From DATAOG01 sp963753685 (GTDB taxonomy: Bacteria; Pseudomonadota; Alphaproteobacteria; Geminicoccales; Geminicoccaceae), in the NCBI GenBank assembly GCA_963753685.1, contig CAVWDE010000020.1:186001-250000 (forward strand): DNA of 64,000 nucleotides, written 5' to 3'. The translations under genes were made by a program, and so were the position numbers. The notes beneath the pieces are model-generated. The model had not been told where the DNA came from, made no database searches, and worked only from the letters and a program-made list of their open reading frames with translations. Below are positions 8,282 through 16,862 of this stretch, one piece after another. The number at the start of each line of letters is the position of its first letter. Within the stretch, counting starts at the first letter, position 1.

Positions 8282-9268
8282 ATCGCATCGTCCGCCCCGC
8301 AGCACCGCCGGTCGGTCCCCTGGATCGACCGCAAGGACATCGGGCTGATCGGCCTGCTGCCGATCCTGGCCGCGCTTGCCTGGACGATCCCGGAAGGCAC
8401 CTGGCCGACCCTGGCCGAGCGTCTGGCCGGTCTACGCCTCGCCTTGCGCGGCGGTCGGGCGGCCAGCGAGGTCGCCCGGATCGAGGCGGTGATCGGCGGG
8501 CGCTCGCTCGGCGTCACGCCGGCGGCATGCTGGCGCGCCCATCTCTCCCACAATTATCTCGCGTGGATGCAGCTCATGCGCTGCTACCATCCGCGCGGCT
8601 GGCCGGCCATCCCCCGCCTCGAAGGCCGGGCGGAGCTCGACCACGCGCTCGAGCAGGGCAGGGGCGGCATTCTCTGGGTGAGCCAATTCGCGTTCAGCGA
8701 TCTGGTGACCAAGCGTGCCCTGCACCAGGCGGGCTATGCGGTCAGCCATCTCAGCCGCGACACCCACGGCTTCTCGGAGACGCGTTTCGGCCGGCGCTGG
8801 CTCAATCCGATCAAGACCGGGGTCGAGCGCCGGTACGTCGCCGAGCGCCTGGTCATGACCGACGTCAATCCCCTGGCGCCGCTGCGCGACCTCACGCTCC
8901 GCCTCAAGCAGAACCGGCTGGTCTCGATCACAGTTGCGCCGACCGGCCAGACGACCCGGCTTTTGGACCTCCTGGACGGCCGGATCCGGGTTGCGACCGG
9001 TGCTCTCGCCCTTGCGTGGCAGACCGGTGCGCCGCTGGTGCCGGTGTTCACGCTGCGCGAGTCGGATGGCGCGCTGGTCACGCGCATCGAGCCGGCGCTC
9101 CCGCCCGATCGCCGGCTGACCCGCGCTGCCGGCATCGCCGCCATGCTCACCGCCTACGGTCGGCTTCTCGAGACCTACGTCCTGCGCAGCCCCGAACAGT
9201 TCCCGCTTGCCTACCTCGCGACCGGTCCCGACGCCGACGGGCCGGGCCAGAGCGCCGCCGCTCAGTAG
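8282..9268 (+). CDS. Lysophospholipid/lipid A acyltransferase-like membrane protein (start uncertain, catalytic His replaced)
   Basis: The frame encodes about 328 residues resembling LpxL/HtrB-type acyltransferases: a hydrophobic N-terminal segment (GLIGLLPILAALAWTI), a soluble domain with RDTHGFSETRFGRRW, and a late LVPVFTLRE segment. The position of the HX4D motif reads Q-F-A-F-S-D (codons from 8684 to 8699), so the catalytic His appears to be Gln. The open frame reaches back to a TAA at 8216 without any ATG, GTG or TTG before TTG 8444, which lacks a ribosome site and would remove the membrane segment. GGGAGG at 8271-8276 points to an ATC at 8282; an upstream sequence error is the alternative. 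Its end overlaps gshA tail to tail. Confidence 0.6.
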   Translation: MASSAPQHRRSVPWIDRKDIGLIGLLPILAALAWTIPEGTWPTLAERLAGLRLALRGGRAASEVARIEAVIGGRSLGVTPAACWRAHLSHNYLAWMQLMRCYHPRGWPAIPRLEGRAELDHALEQGRGGILWVSQFAFSDLVTKRALHQAGYAVSHLSRDTHGFSETRFGRRWLNPIKTGVERRYVAERLVMTDVNPLAPLRDLTLRLKQNRLVSITVAPTGQTTRLLDLLDGRIRVATGALALAWQTGAPLVPVFTLRESDGALVTRIEPALPPDRRLTRAAGIAAMLTAYGRLLETYVLRSPEQFPLAYLATGPDADGPGQSAAAQ

Positions 9269-10629
9269 GCGAGCTCGCTGAACACCGGATCGACCGAGCC
9301 GCCCCAACGACCGTGATAGAGGTCGAGCAGGCCCTCCGCCGGGGTCCGGCCAGTATCGGCGATGCCGCTGAGCGCGGTCAGGAACTGGCGCTCGTCCTGG
9401 CCGGCCCAGTCCTCCTCGGCGCGCCGCCTGAGGCCGGTGTCGGCGAGCGCCAGCATCCGCCTGGCCAGGTCCTGCACGGTGCCGCCGCGAAACGGCGTCT
9501 TCAGACCGTGCTTCGGCACCTCGGCGCGCAGGTGGGCGTGCTCCCCGAGGGTCCAGCTTTTGATCCAGTCGAAGGCCTCGTCGAGCGCGGCGTCGTGGTA
9601 GAGGACGCCCACCCAAAGCGCCGGCAGGGCGCACAGGTTGCGCCAGGGACCGCCATCGGCGCCGCGCATCTCGAGGAAGCGCTTGAGCCGGACCTCCGGG
9701 AACAGCGTGGTCAGGTGATCGTTCCAGTCGGTCAGCGTCGGGATCTCGCCCGGCAACGCCGGCAGCCGGCCGGCCAGAAAGTCGCGAAAGCTCTGGCCGC
9801 TCGCGTCGATGTACCTGCCGTCCCGGTAGACGAAGTACATCGGCACATCGAGCGCATGCTCGACATAGCGCTCGAAGCCCATCCCTGCCTCGAACACGAA
9901 CGGCAGGATGCCCGAGCGGTCGGGGTCGGTGTCGGTCCAGATGTGGCTGCGGTAGCTGAGGAAGCCGTTGGGCCTGCCCTCGGTGAACGGTGAGTTGGCG
10001 AACAGCGCCGTCGCCACCGGCTGCAGTGCGAGGCCGACCCGGAACTTCTTCACCATGTCGGCCTCGGAGGCGTAGTCGAGGTTGACCTGGATGGTACAGG
10101 TGCGCAGCATCATGTCGAGGCCGAGGCGGCCCTTCTTCGGCATGTAGGCGCGCATGATCCGGTAGCGGCCCTTGGGCATCCAGGGGATGTCCTCGCGCCG
10201 CCACTTGGGCTGGAAGCCGAGGCCGAGCATGCCGATGCCGAGCGGGGCGGCGACCGTGCGCACCTGGTCGAGGTGCTCGTGGACCTCGCAGCAGGTCTCG
10301 TGCAGGGTCGCGACCGGCGCCCCCGACAGCTCGAACTGCCCGCCCGGCTCGAGGGTGATGTTGGCGCGCCCGCGCTGGAGCGCGATCGGCCGGCCGTCCT
10401 CCAGGATCGGCTGCCAGTCGAAGCGCGCCGCGAGGCCCTCGAGCAGCGCCCGCACGCTGCGTTCGCCCTCGTAGGGCAAAGGCCGCAGGTCGTCGTGGGT
10501 GTAGCCGAACTTCTCGTGCTCGGTGCCGATCCGCCAGTCGGCCTTCGGCTTGCAGCCGGCCTCGAGATACGCGATCAGCTGGCGGTAGTCGGTGATCGGC
10601 TCGCCCTTGGCTTCTGGCGGAGCGGACAT
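9262..10629 (-). CDS. gshA: Glutamate-cysteine ligase (alphaproteobacterial/plant type)
   Basis: The 455-residue enzyme joins glutamate and cysteine with ATP, the first step of glutathione synthesis. It matches the class of GshA shared by alphaproteobacteria and plants: an early GTEHEKFGY metal/Glu-site motif, then LEPGGQFELSGAP, QVNLDYASEADM and the MYFVYRDG region. The ATG at 10629 is chosen because GGAG precedes it and the family begins here; the longer frame to 10881 runs through the divergent promoter region. It ends by overlapping the acyltransferase gene by 7 bases. Confidence 0.95.
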   Translation of the reverse strand: MSAPPEAKGEPITDYRQLIAYLEAGCKPKADWRIGTEHEKFGYTHDDLRPLPYEGERSVRALLEGLAARFDWQPILEDGRPIALQRGRANITLEPGGQFELSGAPVATLHETCCEVHEHLDQVRTVAAPLGIGMLGLGFQPKWRREDIPWMPKGRYRIMRAYMPKKGRLGLDMMLRTCTIQVNLDYASEADMVKKFRVGLALQPVATALFANSPFTEGRPNGFLSYRSHIWTDTDPDRSGILPFVFEAGMGFERYVEHALDVPMYFVYRDGRYIDASGQSFRDFLAGRLPALPGEIPTLTDWNDHLTTLFPEVRLKRFLEMRGADGGPWRNLCALPALWVGVLYHDAALDEAFDWIKSWTLGEHAHLRAEVPKHGLKTPFRGGTVQDLARRMLALADTGLRRRAEEDWAGQDERQFLTALSGIADTGRTPAEGLLDLYHGRWGGSVDPVFSELAY

Positions 10630-10883
10630 GGCAGGACTCCGATGGATTGCGGCAATCAGGTGGCGTCGTCGGGCTTTGCTGTCGAGCCATGGGCCAAAGA
10701 AGCCCGCCATTGAGGGCAGGGCCCTTCGCTTGTCAAGCCCGCGGGTCTGACGCAAGCGAGCGCGAGTGCGGCAACCGGTCCCTGGCCCGGCCGTGAGCGC
10801 TGACCGGCATTGACGGTCGATCGAGAGGCTCGCAGTCTGACGCCGGCGCAGCGCGGCGCCCCGATAAAGATGAGGACACACCC

Positions 10884-11960
10884 TTGGCGAAGCATAGGAT
10901 TGCAGCCATTCCAGGCGATGGCATCGGGCAGGAGGTGATCGCCGCCGGGCTCGAGGTCCTCAAGGCGCTGCAGACGCGCGCGCCGGGGCTCGAGCTCGAG
11001 GTCGAGAGCTTCGACTGGGGCTCGGCCTACTATCGCGCCCACGGCCGCATGATGCCGGAAGGCGGTCTCGACCGGCTGAGGCCGTTCGATGCGCTCTACT
11101 TCGGCGCGGTCGGCGCGCCCGACATCCCGGACGACATCACGCTCTGGGGGCTGCGCCTCGCGATCTGCCAGGGCTTCGACCAGTACGCCAACGTCCGCCC
11201 GGCGCGGCTGCTGCCGGGCGTCACCGGCCCGCTGCGCGGCGTCGGCCCGGCCGACCTCGACTGGATCGTGGTCCGGGAGAACACCGAGGGCGAGTACGCC
11301 GGCGCCGGCGGCCGGGTGCACCGCGGCCTGCCCGAGGAGGTCGGAACCGAAGTCGCGATCTTCACCCGCACGGGCTGCGAGCGGATCATGCGCTTTGCCT
11401 TCGAGCTTGCCCGCTCGCGCCCCAAGCAGCAGCTGACCCTGGTCACCAAGTCGAACGCCCAGCGCCACGGCATGGTGCTGTGGGACGAGGTTTTTGCCGA
11501 ACTCAAGAAAGAGTTTCCCGAGGTGCGCACAGATAAGGAGCTGGTCGACGCGATGACCACGCGCATGGTCCTGAAGCCCGGGACCCTGGATGTGATCGTC
11601 GCGACCAACCTGCACGCCGACATCCTGTCCGACCTCGCCTCGGCGCTTTCCGGCTCGCTCGGCGTCGGCCCGACCGCGAACCTCAACCCCGAACGAAAAT
11701 TCCCCTCGATGTTCGAGCCGATCCACGGCTCGGCCTTCGACATCACCGGCCAAGGCATCGCCAACCCGATCGCGACCTTCTGGACGGCTGCTCTCATGCT
11801 CGACCACCTGGGCGAACCCGCGGCCGGCGCCCTCCTGATGAGTGCGATCGAACGCACGCTTGCCGCTGGCGACGTCCTCACCCCCGACCTCGGCGGCCGC
11901 GCCACCACCGCAGAGGTCACCGCCCGGGTGTGCGATCTCCTGAGCGGCGCGAACATCTGA
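10884..11960 (+). CDS. NAD-dependent beta-decarboxylating dehydrogenase, tartrate/D-malate dehydrogenase group
   Basis: The 358-residue protein belongs to the isocitrate/isopropylmalate dehydrogenase family: IPGDGIGQEV at the start, VRENTEGEYAGAGG for substrate contact, VTKSNAQRHGM, DAMTTRMVLKPG and the NAD loop FEPIHGSAFDITGQGIANP. Length and the WGLRL/QYANVRPARLLPG segments fit the TtuC/DmlA group, which oxidises D-malate or tartrate to pyruvate or related products. The gene starts with TTG at 10884, with GATGAGGA about 10 bases upstream. The downstream IalB-like gene follows after 6 bases. Confidence 0.88.
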   Translation: MAKHRIAAIPGDGIGQEVIAAGLEVLKALQTRAPGLELEVESFDWGSAYYRAHGRMMPEGGLDRLRPFDALYFGAVGAPDIPDDITLWGLRLAICQGFDQYANVRPARLLPGVTGPLRGVGPADLDWIVVRENTEGEYAGAGGRVHRGLPEEVGTEVAIFTRTGCERIMRFAFELARSRPKQQLTLVTKSNAQRHGMVLWDEVFAELKKEFPEVRTDKELVDAMTTRMVLKPGTLDVIVATNLHADILSDLASALSGSLGVGPTANLNPERKFPSMFEPIHGSAFDITGQGIANPIATFWTAALMLDHLGEPAAGALLMSAIERTLAAGDVLTPDLGGRATTAEVTARVCDLLSGANI

Positions 11961-11966
11961 CCAGCC

Positions 11967-12485
11967 ATGGCGAACCTTCGCCTCCCGCCCCTGCTTGCCT
12001 GCCTCATGGCGGCCGTTGTGGGCGCAGGTTCCTTTGCCGGGATGGCACGGGCCGAGCCCGACCTGACGCGAACCCTCGGCAGATGGATCGTTGCCTGCGA
12101 GAAGACCGAGGCCGGCGGGCGCCAGTGCGAGGTGCGCAATGATGAGGGGGGCCTGCCTGCGCTGGAGCAGTCCAAGCTGCTTTCGTTCACCCTGAATAGC
12201 GGAAGCAACGAGGCCGACGGCCTGGTCCGGATCGCCGACCTCGAATTGGCACCCCGGCTCGACGTCGAGATCGCGTTCGGCGAGCGGAAGCTCGCGGTCG
12301 ATGGCGTCGGGCGGCACAGCCGCCTCGCGGTGCGCTTCACTTTGCCGAGATCGGAGCTCCCAGGCCTCGCAAATGCCGATGCGGTGCGCGTGCGCTTTGC
12401 CGACCAGCAGGCCAAGGCCCACGAGGTCGCCTTTCCGACCGCCGGCCTCGCCAAGGCGCTCGGATTCGCAAGCGATCACCTGTAG
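11967..12485 (+). CDS. Exported protein resembling the invasion-associated locus B (IalB) family
   Basis: The 172-residue protein has a signal peptide (about 1-29, ending GMARAEP) and a mature domain beginning with a W-x-V-x-C segment (GRWIVACEKTEAGGRQCEV) in which two cysteines could form a disulfide, as in IalB-like periplasmic proteins. The rest is beta-rich with an RFTLPRSELPGL segment. The function of the family is poorly known in environmental alphaproteobacteria. It is cotranscribed with the upstream dehydrogenase, 6 bases away. I assign the family from the early cysteine pattern and length, not from strong identity. Confidence 0.6.
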   Translation: MANLRLPPLLACLMAAVVGAGSFAGMARAEPDLTRTLGRWIVACEKTEAGGRQCEVRNDEGGLPALEQSKLLSFTLNSGSNEADGLVRIADLELAPRLDVEIAFGERKLAVDGVGRHSRLAVRFTLPRSELPGLANADAVRVRFADQQAKAHEVAFPTAGLAKALGFASDHL

Positions 12486-12606
12486 TCGCGGCCGATCGCA
12501 GCCAAGCCCTCACTTCCGCCAATTCTTGCCCGCCTTATTGACGCGGCGCGCGGGGCGGGGATGATCGGGCGACGAGTGGAGAAAAGAGGGGCAGCTGGGG
12601 GCCGTC

Positions 12607-13551
12607 ATGGACAAGCCGGAAGTTCTGCAGATGATGCCGATCACGCCCAGGATTCAGGCGCGGGCGGACGATGCGTTGACGCTGCGCAAACTCTGGGGCG
12701 CGCCGGATGCCGAGGCCTATGTCCGGGAAGTGGCGCCCTGGGTGCGGGGGATCTTCACCAACGGCATCATCGGCGCCGGCAAGGCGCTGCTCGACAATCT
12801 GCCCAAGGTCGAGATCGTCGGCGTCTATGGGGTCGGGACCGATGCGGTCGACCTCGCCACCGCCCGGGCGCGCGGCATTCGGGTCACCAACACCCCGGAC
12901 GTGCTGACCACGGGCGTCGCCGAACTCGGCATGGCGCTCTTGCTCGATGTCGCGCGCCGGGTCGCCTACAATGACCGCTACGTGCGCGCCGGGCGCTGGC
13001 CGAAGGAGGGCGATCCGGTACTCTCCAACTCGCTCGCCGGCAAGCGCTTGGGCATCCTCGGCCTCGGCCGGATCGGCCGGGCGGTGGCAAGGCGCGCCGA
13101 GGCCTTCGACATGGTGCTGAGCTACCATGGGCCGCACCGGAAGCCGGATGTGGCCTACGAGTATTTTCCCGACCTCGTCGAGATGGCCGCGGCCGTCGAC
13201 TGCCTGATGGTGACCTGCCTCGGCGGCCCGACCACGGCTGGCCTGGTCAGCCGGGCGGTGATCGAGGCGCTCGGCCCCGAAGGCTGGCTGATCAACGTCG
13301 CGCGCGGCTCGGTGATCGAGGAGCCGGCGCTGGTCGAGGCCCTGGTCGCGGGCCGCCTCGGGGCCGCCGGCCTCGACGTGTTCGCGACCGAGCCGAACAT
13401 CCCCGAGGCGCTGCTCGGGCTCGACAACGTCGTGGTGCAGCCGCATCAGGCGAGTGCCACCTGGGAGACCCGCGACGCCATGGGCCAGCTGGTGCTCGAC
13501 AATCTGAAGGCGCACTTCGCCGGCCAGCCGCTCCTGACCCCGGTCCTCTGA
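12607..13551 (+). CDS. D-isomer-specific 2-hydroxyacid dehydrogenase (glyoxylate/hydroxypyruvate reductase-like)
   Basis: The 314-residue protein has the two-domain layout of this family. The NAD(P)-binding motif GLGRIG is at about 152-157, and the catalytic residues R233 (NVARGS), E262 (ATEPN) and H280 (QPHQAS) are all in place. Such enzymes reduce 2-keto acids such as glyoxylate or hydroxypyruvate to D-hydroxyacids; the motifs do not fix the substrate. A purine-rich stretch (about 12582-12598) precedes the ATG. It converges with the PPOX gene after only 11 bases. Confidence 0.9.
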   Translation: MDKPEVLQMMPITPRIQARADDALTLRKLWGAPDAEAYVREVAPWVRGIFTNGIIGAGKALLDNLPKVEIVGVYGVGTDAVDLATARARGIRVTNTPDVLTTGVAELGMALLLDVARRVAYNDRYVRAGRWPKEGDPVLSNSLAGKRLGILGLGRIGRAVARRAEAFDMVLSYHGPHRKPDVAYEYFPDLVEMAAAVDCLMVTCLGGPTTAGLVSRAVIEALGPEGWLINVARGSVIEEPALVEALVAGRLGAAGLDVFATEPNIPEALLGLDNVVVQPHQASATWETRDAMGQLVLDNLKAHFAGQPLLTPVL

Positions 13552-13562
13552 TTGCAGCCGGC

Positions 13563-13991
13563 TCAAAGAACTTCGAGACGCCCCCAGCTCGAGGCATGGT
13601 CGATGCGCACCGTGACCACTGGCAGCGCCTCGATGCGCATCGTGCTCAGCTGCGGATAGCGGGCGCGCAGCGCCGCTTGAGCCTGGTCATGCTCGGGCCC
13701 CGAGTGGAGAATAACGGCGCGGCCCTGGACCATGACCCAGCCGAGCCGGCTCCAGTCTTCGTCGTAGTGGTCGACCACCAGGGCGGCGAACGGGTTCGCC
13801 CGCAGATTCGAGAGCCGCTTCAGCCTTGCGCCCGGCCGGCTCTTGGGCTTCTCATCGATGGTGAAGTAGACCGTGCTCTGGATCAGCGCGTAGCAGACCG
13901 GCACCACATGCGGCCGGCCCGCGGCGTCCGCGGTCGCCAGGCGCGCGACCCGGCCGGCCTCGAGAAACCGTCGTTGCTGATCCGTCAGCAT
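13563..13991 (-). CDS. PPOX-class F420-dependent oxidoreductase (TIGR03668-like)
   Basis: The 142-residue split-barrel protein begins LTDQQRRFLEAGRVARLATADAAG-like and contains PHVVPVCYA, a K-S-R-P-G loop and a late WGRLE ending, the pattern of actinobacterial FDOR-B/TIGR03668 proteins that bind F420 rather than FMN. Its position beside the F420 island supports that assignment. The physiological substrate is unknown; relatives include biliverdin reductases and proteins of unknown role. It is divergent from the LLM oxidoreductase gene at 14024, with 32 bases between the starts, so one short region must drive both. Confidence 0.82.
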   Translation of the reverse strand: MLTDQQRRFLEAGRVARLATADAAGRPHVVPVCYALIQSTVYFTIDEKPKSRPGARLKRLSNLRANPFAALVVDHYDEDWSRLGWVMVQGRAVILHSGPEHDQAQAALRARYPQLSTMRIEALPVVTVRIDHASSWGRLEVL

Positions 13992-14023
13992 GTTGGGCTA
14001 CCTTCCCGGAGGGAGATACCACC

Positions 14024-14983
14024 ATGGACATCGGCCTGACCATCCCGACCCGCGGCCCGCTCGCCACGCCCGAAGCGATCGGCGCCATGGCGCGCCGCGC
14101 CGAAGAGCTGGGCTTCGCCAATCTGTCGCTGTCCGACCACCTGGTGGTGCCGCGCAGCATCAACTCGCGCTACCCCTACTCGGCCTCCGGCACCTGGCCG
14201 GGCGCCGCCTCGGGCGACTGCTACGAGCAGTTCACCCTGCTCGCCTGGCTGGCCGCAATCACCAAGAAGCCGCGCCTGATCACCGCGGTCGCGGTCATAC
14301 CCTATCGGGGCGCCATGCACACCGCGAAGATCGCCGCCACCATCGACGTCCTGTCCGGGGGCCGCATGGTGCTCGGCGCGGGCGCCGGCTGGATGAAGGA
14401 GGAGTTCGAGGCGATCAACACGCCGCCGTTCGAGGAGCGCGGCCGGGTCACCGACGAATGGCTGCAGGCCTTCAAGATCCTCTGGACCGAGGACAACCCG
14501 CGCTTCGAGGGCCGTCACGTGAAGTTCGAGAACGTCAGCTTCCAGCCCAAGCCCGTGCAGAAGCCGCATCCGCCAATCTGGGTCGGCGGCGAAAGTCCGC
14601 CCGCGGTCCGCCGCACGGTCCGCTATGGCGATGCCTGGTTCCCGATCGGCAACAACCCGCAGCATCCGCTCGACACGGTGGCCCGCTTCAAGGCGGGGGT
14701 CGAGAAGCTCCATCAGGTCGCCGAACAGAACGGCCGCGACCCGAAGAGCATCGGGCTCGCGTTCTACGCCGGCTGGTTCGACGAAGCCAAGCCCGCCGCC
14801 CGGCTCGAGAGCGGCGAGCGCCACATCATGACCGGCAGCGCCGCCGAGATCGCCCAGGACATCGTCGCTCTCGGGGAACTCGGCGTCACCGACTTCGTGC
14901 TCAACTTCCAGCGCGACACGCTCGAGAAGTCGCTCGCCAGCATGCAGCATTTCAACGACGAGGTCCGGCCGCTGATCTCGTAG
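14024..14983 (+). CDS. LLM-class (luciferase-like) F420-dependent oxidoreductase
   Basis: The 319-residue TIM-barrel protein shows the bacterial luciferase-like pattern with SLSDHLVVP near residue 40, LITAVAVIPYRG, VLSGGRMVLGAGAGWMKEEF and KPHPPIWVGGE, typical of the Rv2161c-like (TIGR03619) F420 group. It should use reduced or oxidised F420 for hydride transfer on an unknown substrate. A strong GGAGGGAGA site precedes the ATG. An alpha/beta hydrolase gene follows after 22 bases in the same orientation, suggesting a short two-gene operon within the F420 island. Confidence 0.88.
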   Translation: MDIGLTIPTRGPLATPEAIGAMARRAEELGFANLSLSDHLVVPRSINSRYPYSASGTWPGAASGDCYEQFTLLAWLAAITKKPRLITAVAVIPYRGAMHTAKIAATIDVLSGGRMVLGAGAGWMKEEFEAINTPPFEERGRVTDEWLQAFKILWTEDNPRFEGRHVKFENVSFQPKPVQKPHPPIWVGGESPPAVRRTVRYGDAWFPIGNNPQHPLDTVARFKAGVEKLHQVAEQNGRDPKSIGLAFYAGWFDEAKPAARLESGERHIMTGSAAEIAQDIVALGELGVTDFVLNFQRDTLEKSLASMQHFNDEVRPLIS

Positions 14984-15005
14984 GTACCGCTCATGGAGAC
15001 GAGAG

Positions 15006-15872
15006 ATGCCTCCCCTGGTTGAACCCTACCCCGCGGACTTTCGGACCGAGCAGATCGCGACCAACGACGCCACCCTCCACGTCCGGATCGGCGGCCAGGG
15101 GCCCGCAGCCCTGCTGCTGCACGGCTATGGCGAGACCGGCGACATGTGGGCGCCGCTCGCGGCCGAGCTCGCTCCCGACCACACCGTGGTCGCGCCCGAC
15201 CTGCGCGGCATGGGCCTCTCGTCCCGGCCTGAGGGCGGCTATGACAAGAAGACCCAAGGGCGGGACATGGCGGGCGTCCTCGATGCGCTCGCGATCGACC
15301 GGGCCGACCTCGTCACCCACGACATCGGCAACATGGTCGGCTACGCCTTCGCGGCGCAATACCCAGACCGGGTCACCCGCTTCGTCATCATGGACGCGCC
15401 ACTGCCGGGCGTCGGTCCCTGGGACCAGATCGTGCGCTCGCGCGCGCTCTGGCATTTCTCCTTCCAGGGTCCGGACGCCGAACGGCTGGTCGCGGGGCGT
15501 GAGCGGATCTACCTCGACCGCTTCTGGAACGAGTTCTCGGCGGATCCGAAGAGCTTCGGTGAGGCCGCGCGCGAGCACTATGCCCGGCTCTACGCGCAGC
15601 CCGGCGCGATGCATGCCGGCTTCAACCAGTTCGCGGCGTTCGATCAGGACGCGATCGACAACCAGGCGTTCCTCGCGCGAGGCAAGCTCGCCATGCCGGT
15701 CTTGGCCGTGGGGGGCGAGAAGTCGTTCGGGCCGACCATGGCGACCGTCATGCGTGCGGCCGCCACCGACGTCACCGAGCTCGTGATCCCGAACTCGGGT
15801 CACTGGCTGATGGAAGAGCAGCCGGCCGCGACGATCGCCGCGATCCGCGCCTTCCTCGATCGCAAACGCTGA
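15006..15872 (+). CDS. Alpha/beta hydrolase with Asp nucleophile (epoxide hydrolase/dehalogenase-like)
   Basis: The 288-residue protein has the oxyanion motif LLLHGYGETGDMW (about 36-48), the nucleophile elbow VTHDIGNMVGY with Asp at 106, and a C-terminal SGHWLMEEQP with the catalytic His. An Asp nucleophile is typical of epoxide hydrolases and haloacetate/haloalkane dehalogenases rather than esterases. GGAGACGAGAG lies just before the ATG. It probably shares a transcript with the LLM oxidoreductase upstream, so it may hydrolyse a product of that enzyme; this is an inference. It converges with cofD. Confidence 0.85.
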   Translation: MPPLVEPYPADFRTEQIATNDATLHVRIGGQGPAALLLHGYGETGDMWAPLAAELAPDHTVVAPDLRGMGLSSRPEGGYDKKTQGRDMAGVLDALAIDRADLVTHDIGNMVGYAFAAQYPDRVTRFVIMDAPLPGVGPWDQIVRSRALWHFSFQGPDAERLVAGRERIYLDRFWNEFSADPKSFGEAAREHYARLYAQPGAMHAGFNQFAAFDQDAIDNQAFLARGKLAMPVLAVGGEKSFGPTMATVMRAAATDVTELVIPNSGHWLMEEQPAATIAAIRAFLDRKR

Positions 15873-15896
15873 CCGTCAACCCGCCGGCTCGAGCCA

Positions 15897-16862
15897 CTAC
15901 AAACGCAATCGGACCGGCCGGCGGAGTCCGCGGGCGAACGTCAGGACCTCCGAGGCGAGGCAGCACTTGTCGGCCTCGCTGGTCATGAGGGTCTGCGTCG
16001 CCAGGCAGGGGAGGTCGATCGCCTGCGTCTCGGCGGCATCGGCGGCATCGATCACGAAGCCATCGATCAGCCTGGCGTAGTGCCGGGCGACCGTCCGGGC
16101 GCTGATCTCGAGGCCGAGCTCGGCCATCATCTTGGCGGTCGGGCCCTTGACCGCGCGCCCGCCGATGATCGGCGAGACCGCGACGATCGGAGCCGGGCTC
16201 GCGGCGATCGTTGCGAACATGCCCGGCACGGCCAGGATCGGATCGATGCTGATGAAGGGGTTCGAGGGGCAGATCACGATCGCTTCGAGCTGGTCGCTCG
16301 CGAGCGCGTCCTCGAGCGCCGGCAGCGGCCGCGCATCGCCGGCGCCGCGAAACTCGAAGGCGCTGACCCTGGGCGCGCACCGCTGCTCGACGAAATAGCG
16401 CTGGAAGGGCAGAACGCCGCCCTCGGTCTCGACCATGGTGCGGACCGGCTGATCGCACATGGGCATGACGTGGGCGCGCACCCCGAGGCGCCGGCAGAAG
16501 TCCGCGCTGATCTCTGCCAGGCTCTCGCCGCCGGCGAGGCGGCGGGTGCGCTCGATGTGGGTCGCGAGGTCGGCATCGCCGAGCCGGAACCAGGTCTCGC
16601 CGCCGAGCCCCTCGAGGGCCTGCATGAAGTTCCAGGTCTCGCCGGCGCGACCCCAGCCGGTCTCGGGGTTCGCGATCCCGGCCAGCGTGTAGAGCACGGT
16701 GTCCAGATCCGGCGAGACCCTGAGTCCGAGGTGCTCGAAATCGTCGCCGGTGTTGCAGACCACCATCAGCGAGTCCGGCGGCAGCGTCCGATAGAGGCCC
16801 AGCGCCAGCTTGGCGCCGCCGATGCCGCCCGAGAGCGCGATGACCTTCGGGACCGCGCTCAC
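15897..16862 (-). CDS. cofD: Phosphoenolpyruvyl/2-phospholactate transferase of F420 synthesis
   Basis: The 321-residue protein joins the nucleotide-activated three-carbon acid made by CofC to the deazaflavin FO, giving F420-0 or its dehydro form. The N-terminal ALSGGIGGAKLALGL nucleotide loop, NTGDDFEHLGLRVSPDLDT, ICPSNPFISIDPIL and SPIIGGRAVKGPTAKMM are CofD/FbiA signatures. The start is a GTG at 16862 that overlaps the cofE stop (GTGA), so the two are coupled; a longer reading through this frame is antisense noise in the cofE region. It is the last gene of fbiC-cofE-cofD. Confidence 0.95.
   Translation of the reverse strand: MSAVPKVIALSGGIGGAKLALGLYRTLPPDSLMVVCNTGDDFEHLGLRVSPDLDTVLYTLAGIANPETGWGRAGETWNFMQALEGLGGETWFRLGDADLATHIERTRRLAGGESLAEISADFCRRLGVRAHVMPMCDQPVRTMVETEGGVLPFQRYFVEQRCAPRVSAFEFRGAGDARPLPALEDALASDQLEAIVICPSNPFISIDPILAVPGMFATIAASPAPIVAVSPIIGGRAVKGPTAKMMAELGLEISARTVARHYARLIDGFVIDAADAAETQAIDLPCLATQTLMTSEADKCCLASEVLTFARGLRRPVRLRL

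Noticed and set aside
6402..8348. Long open frame (about 650 codons) on the plus strand
   Set aside because: It spans the PpiC and hydroxypyruvate isomerase genes in antisense and has the repetitive Leu/Gly/Arg/Asp composition of mirror frames.
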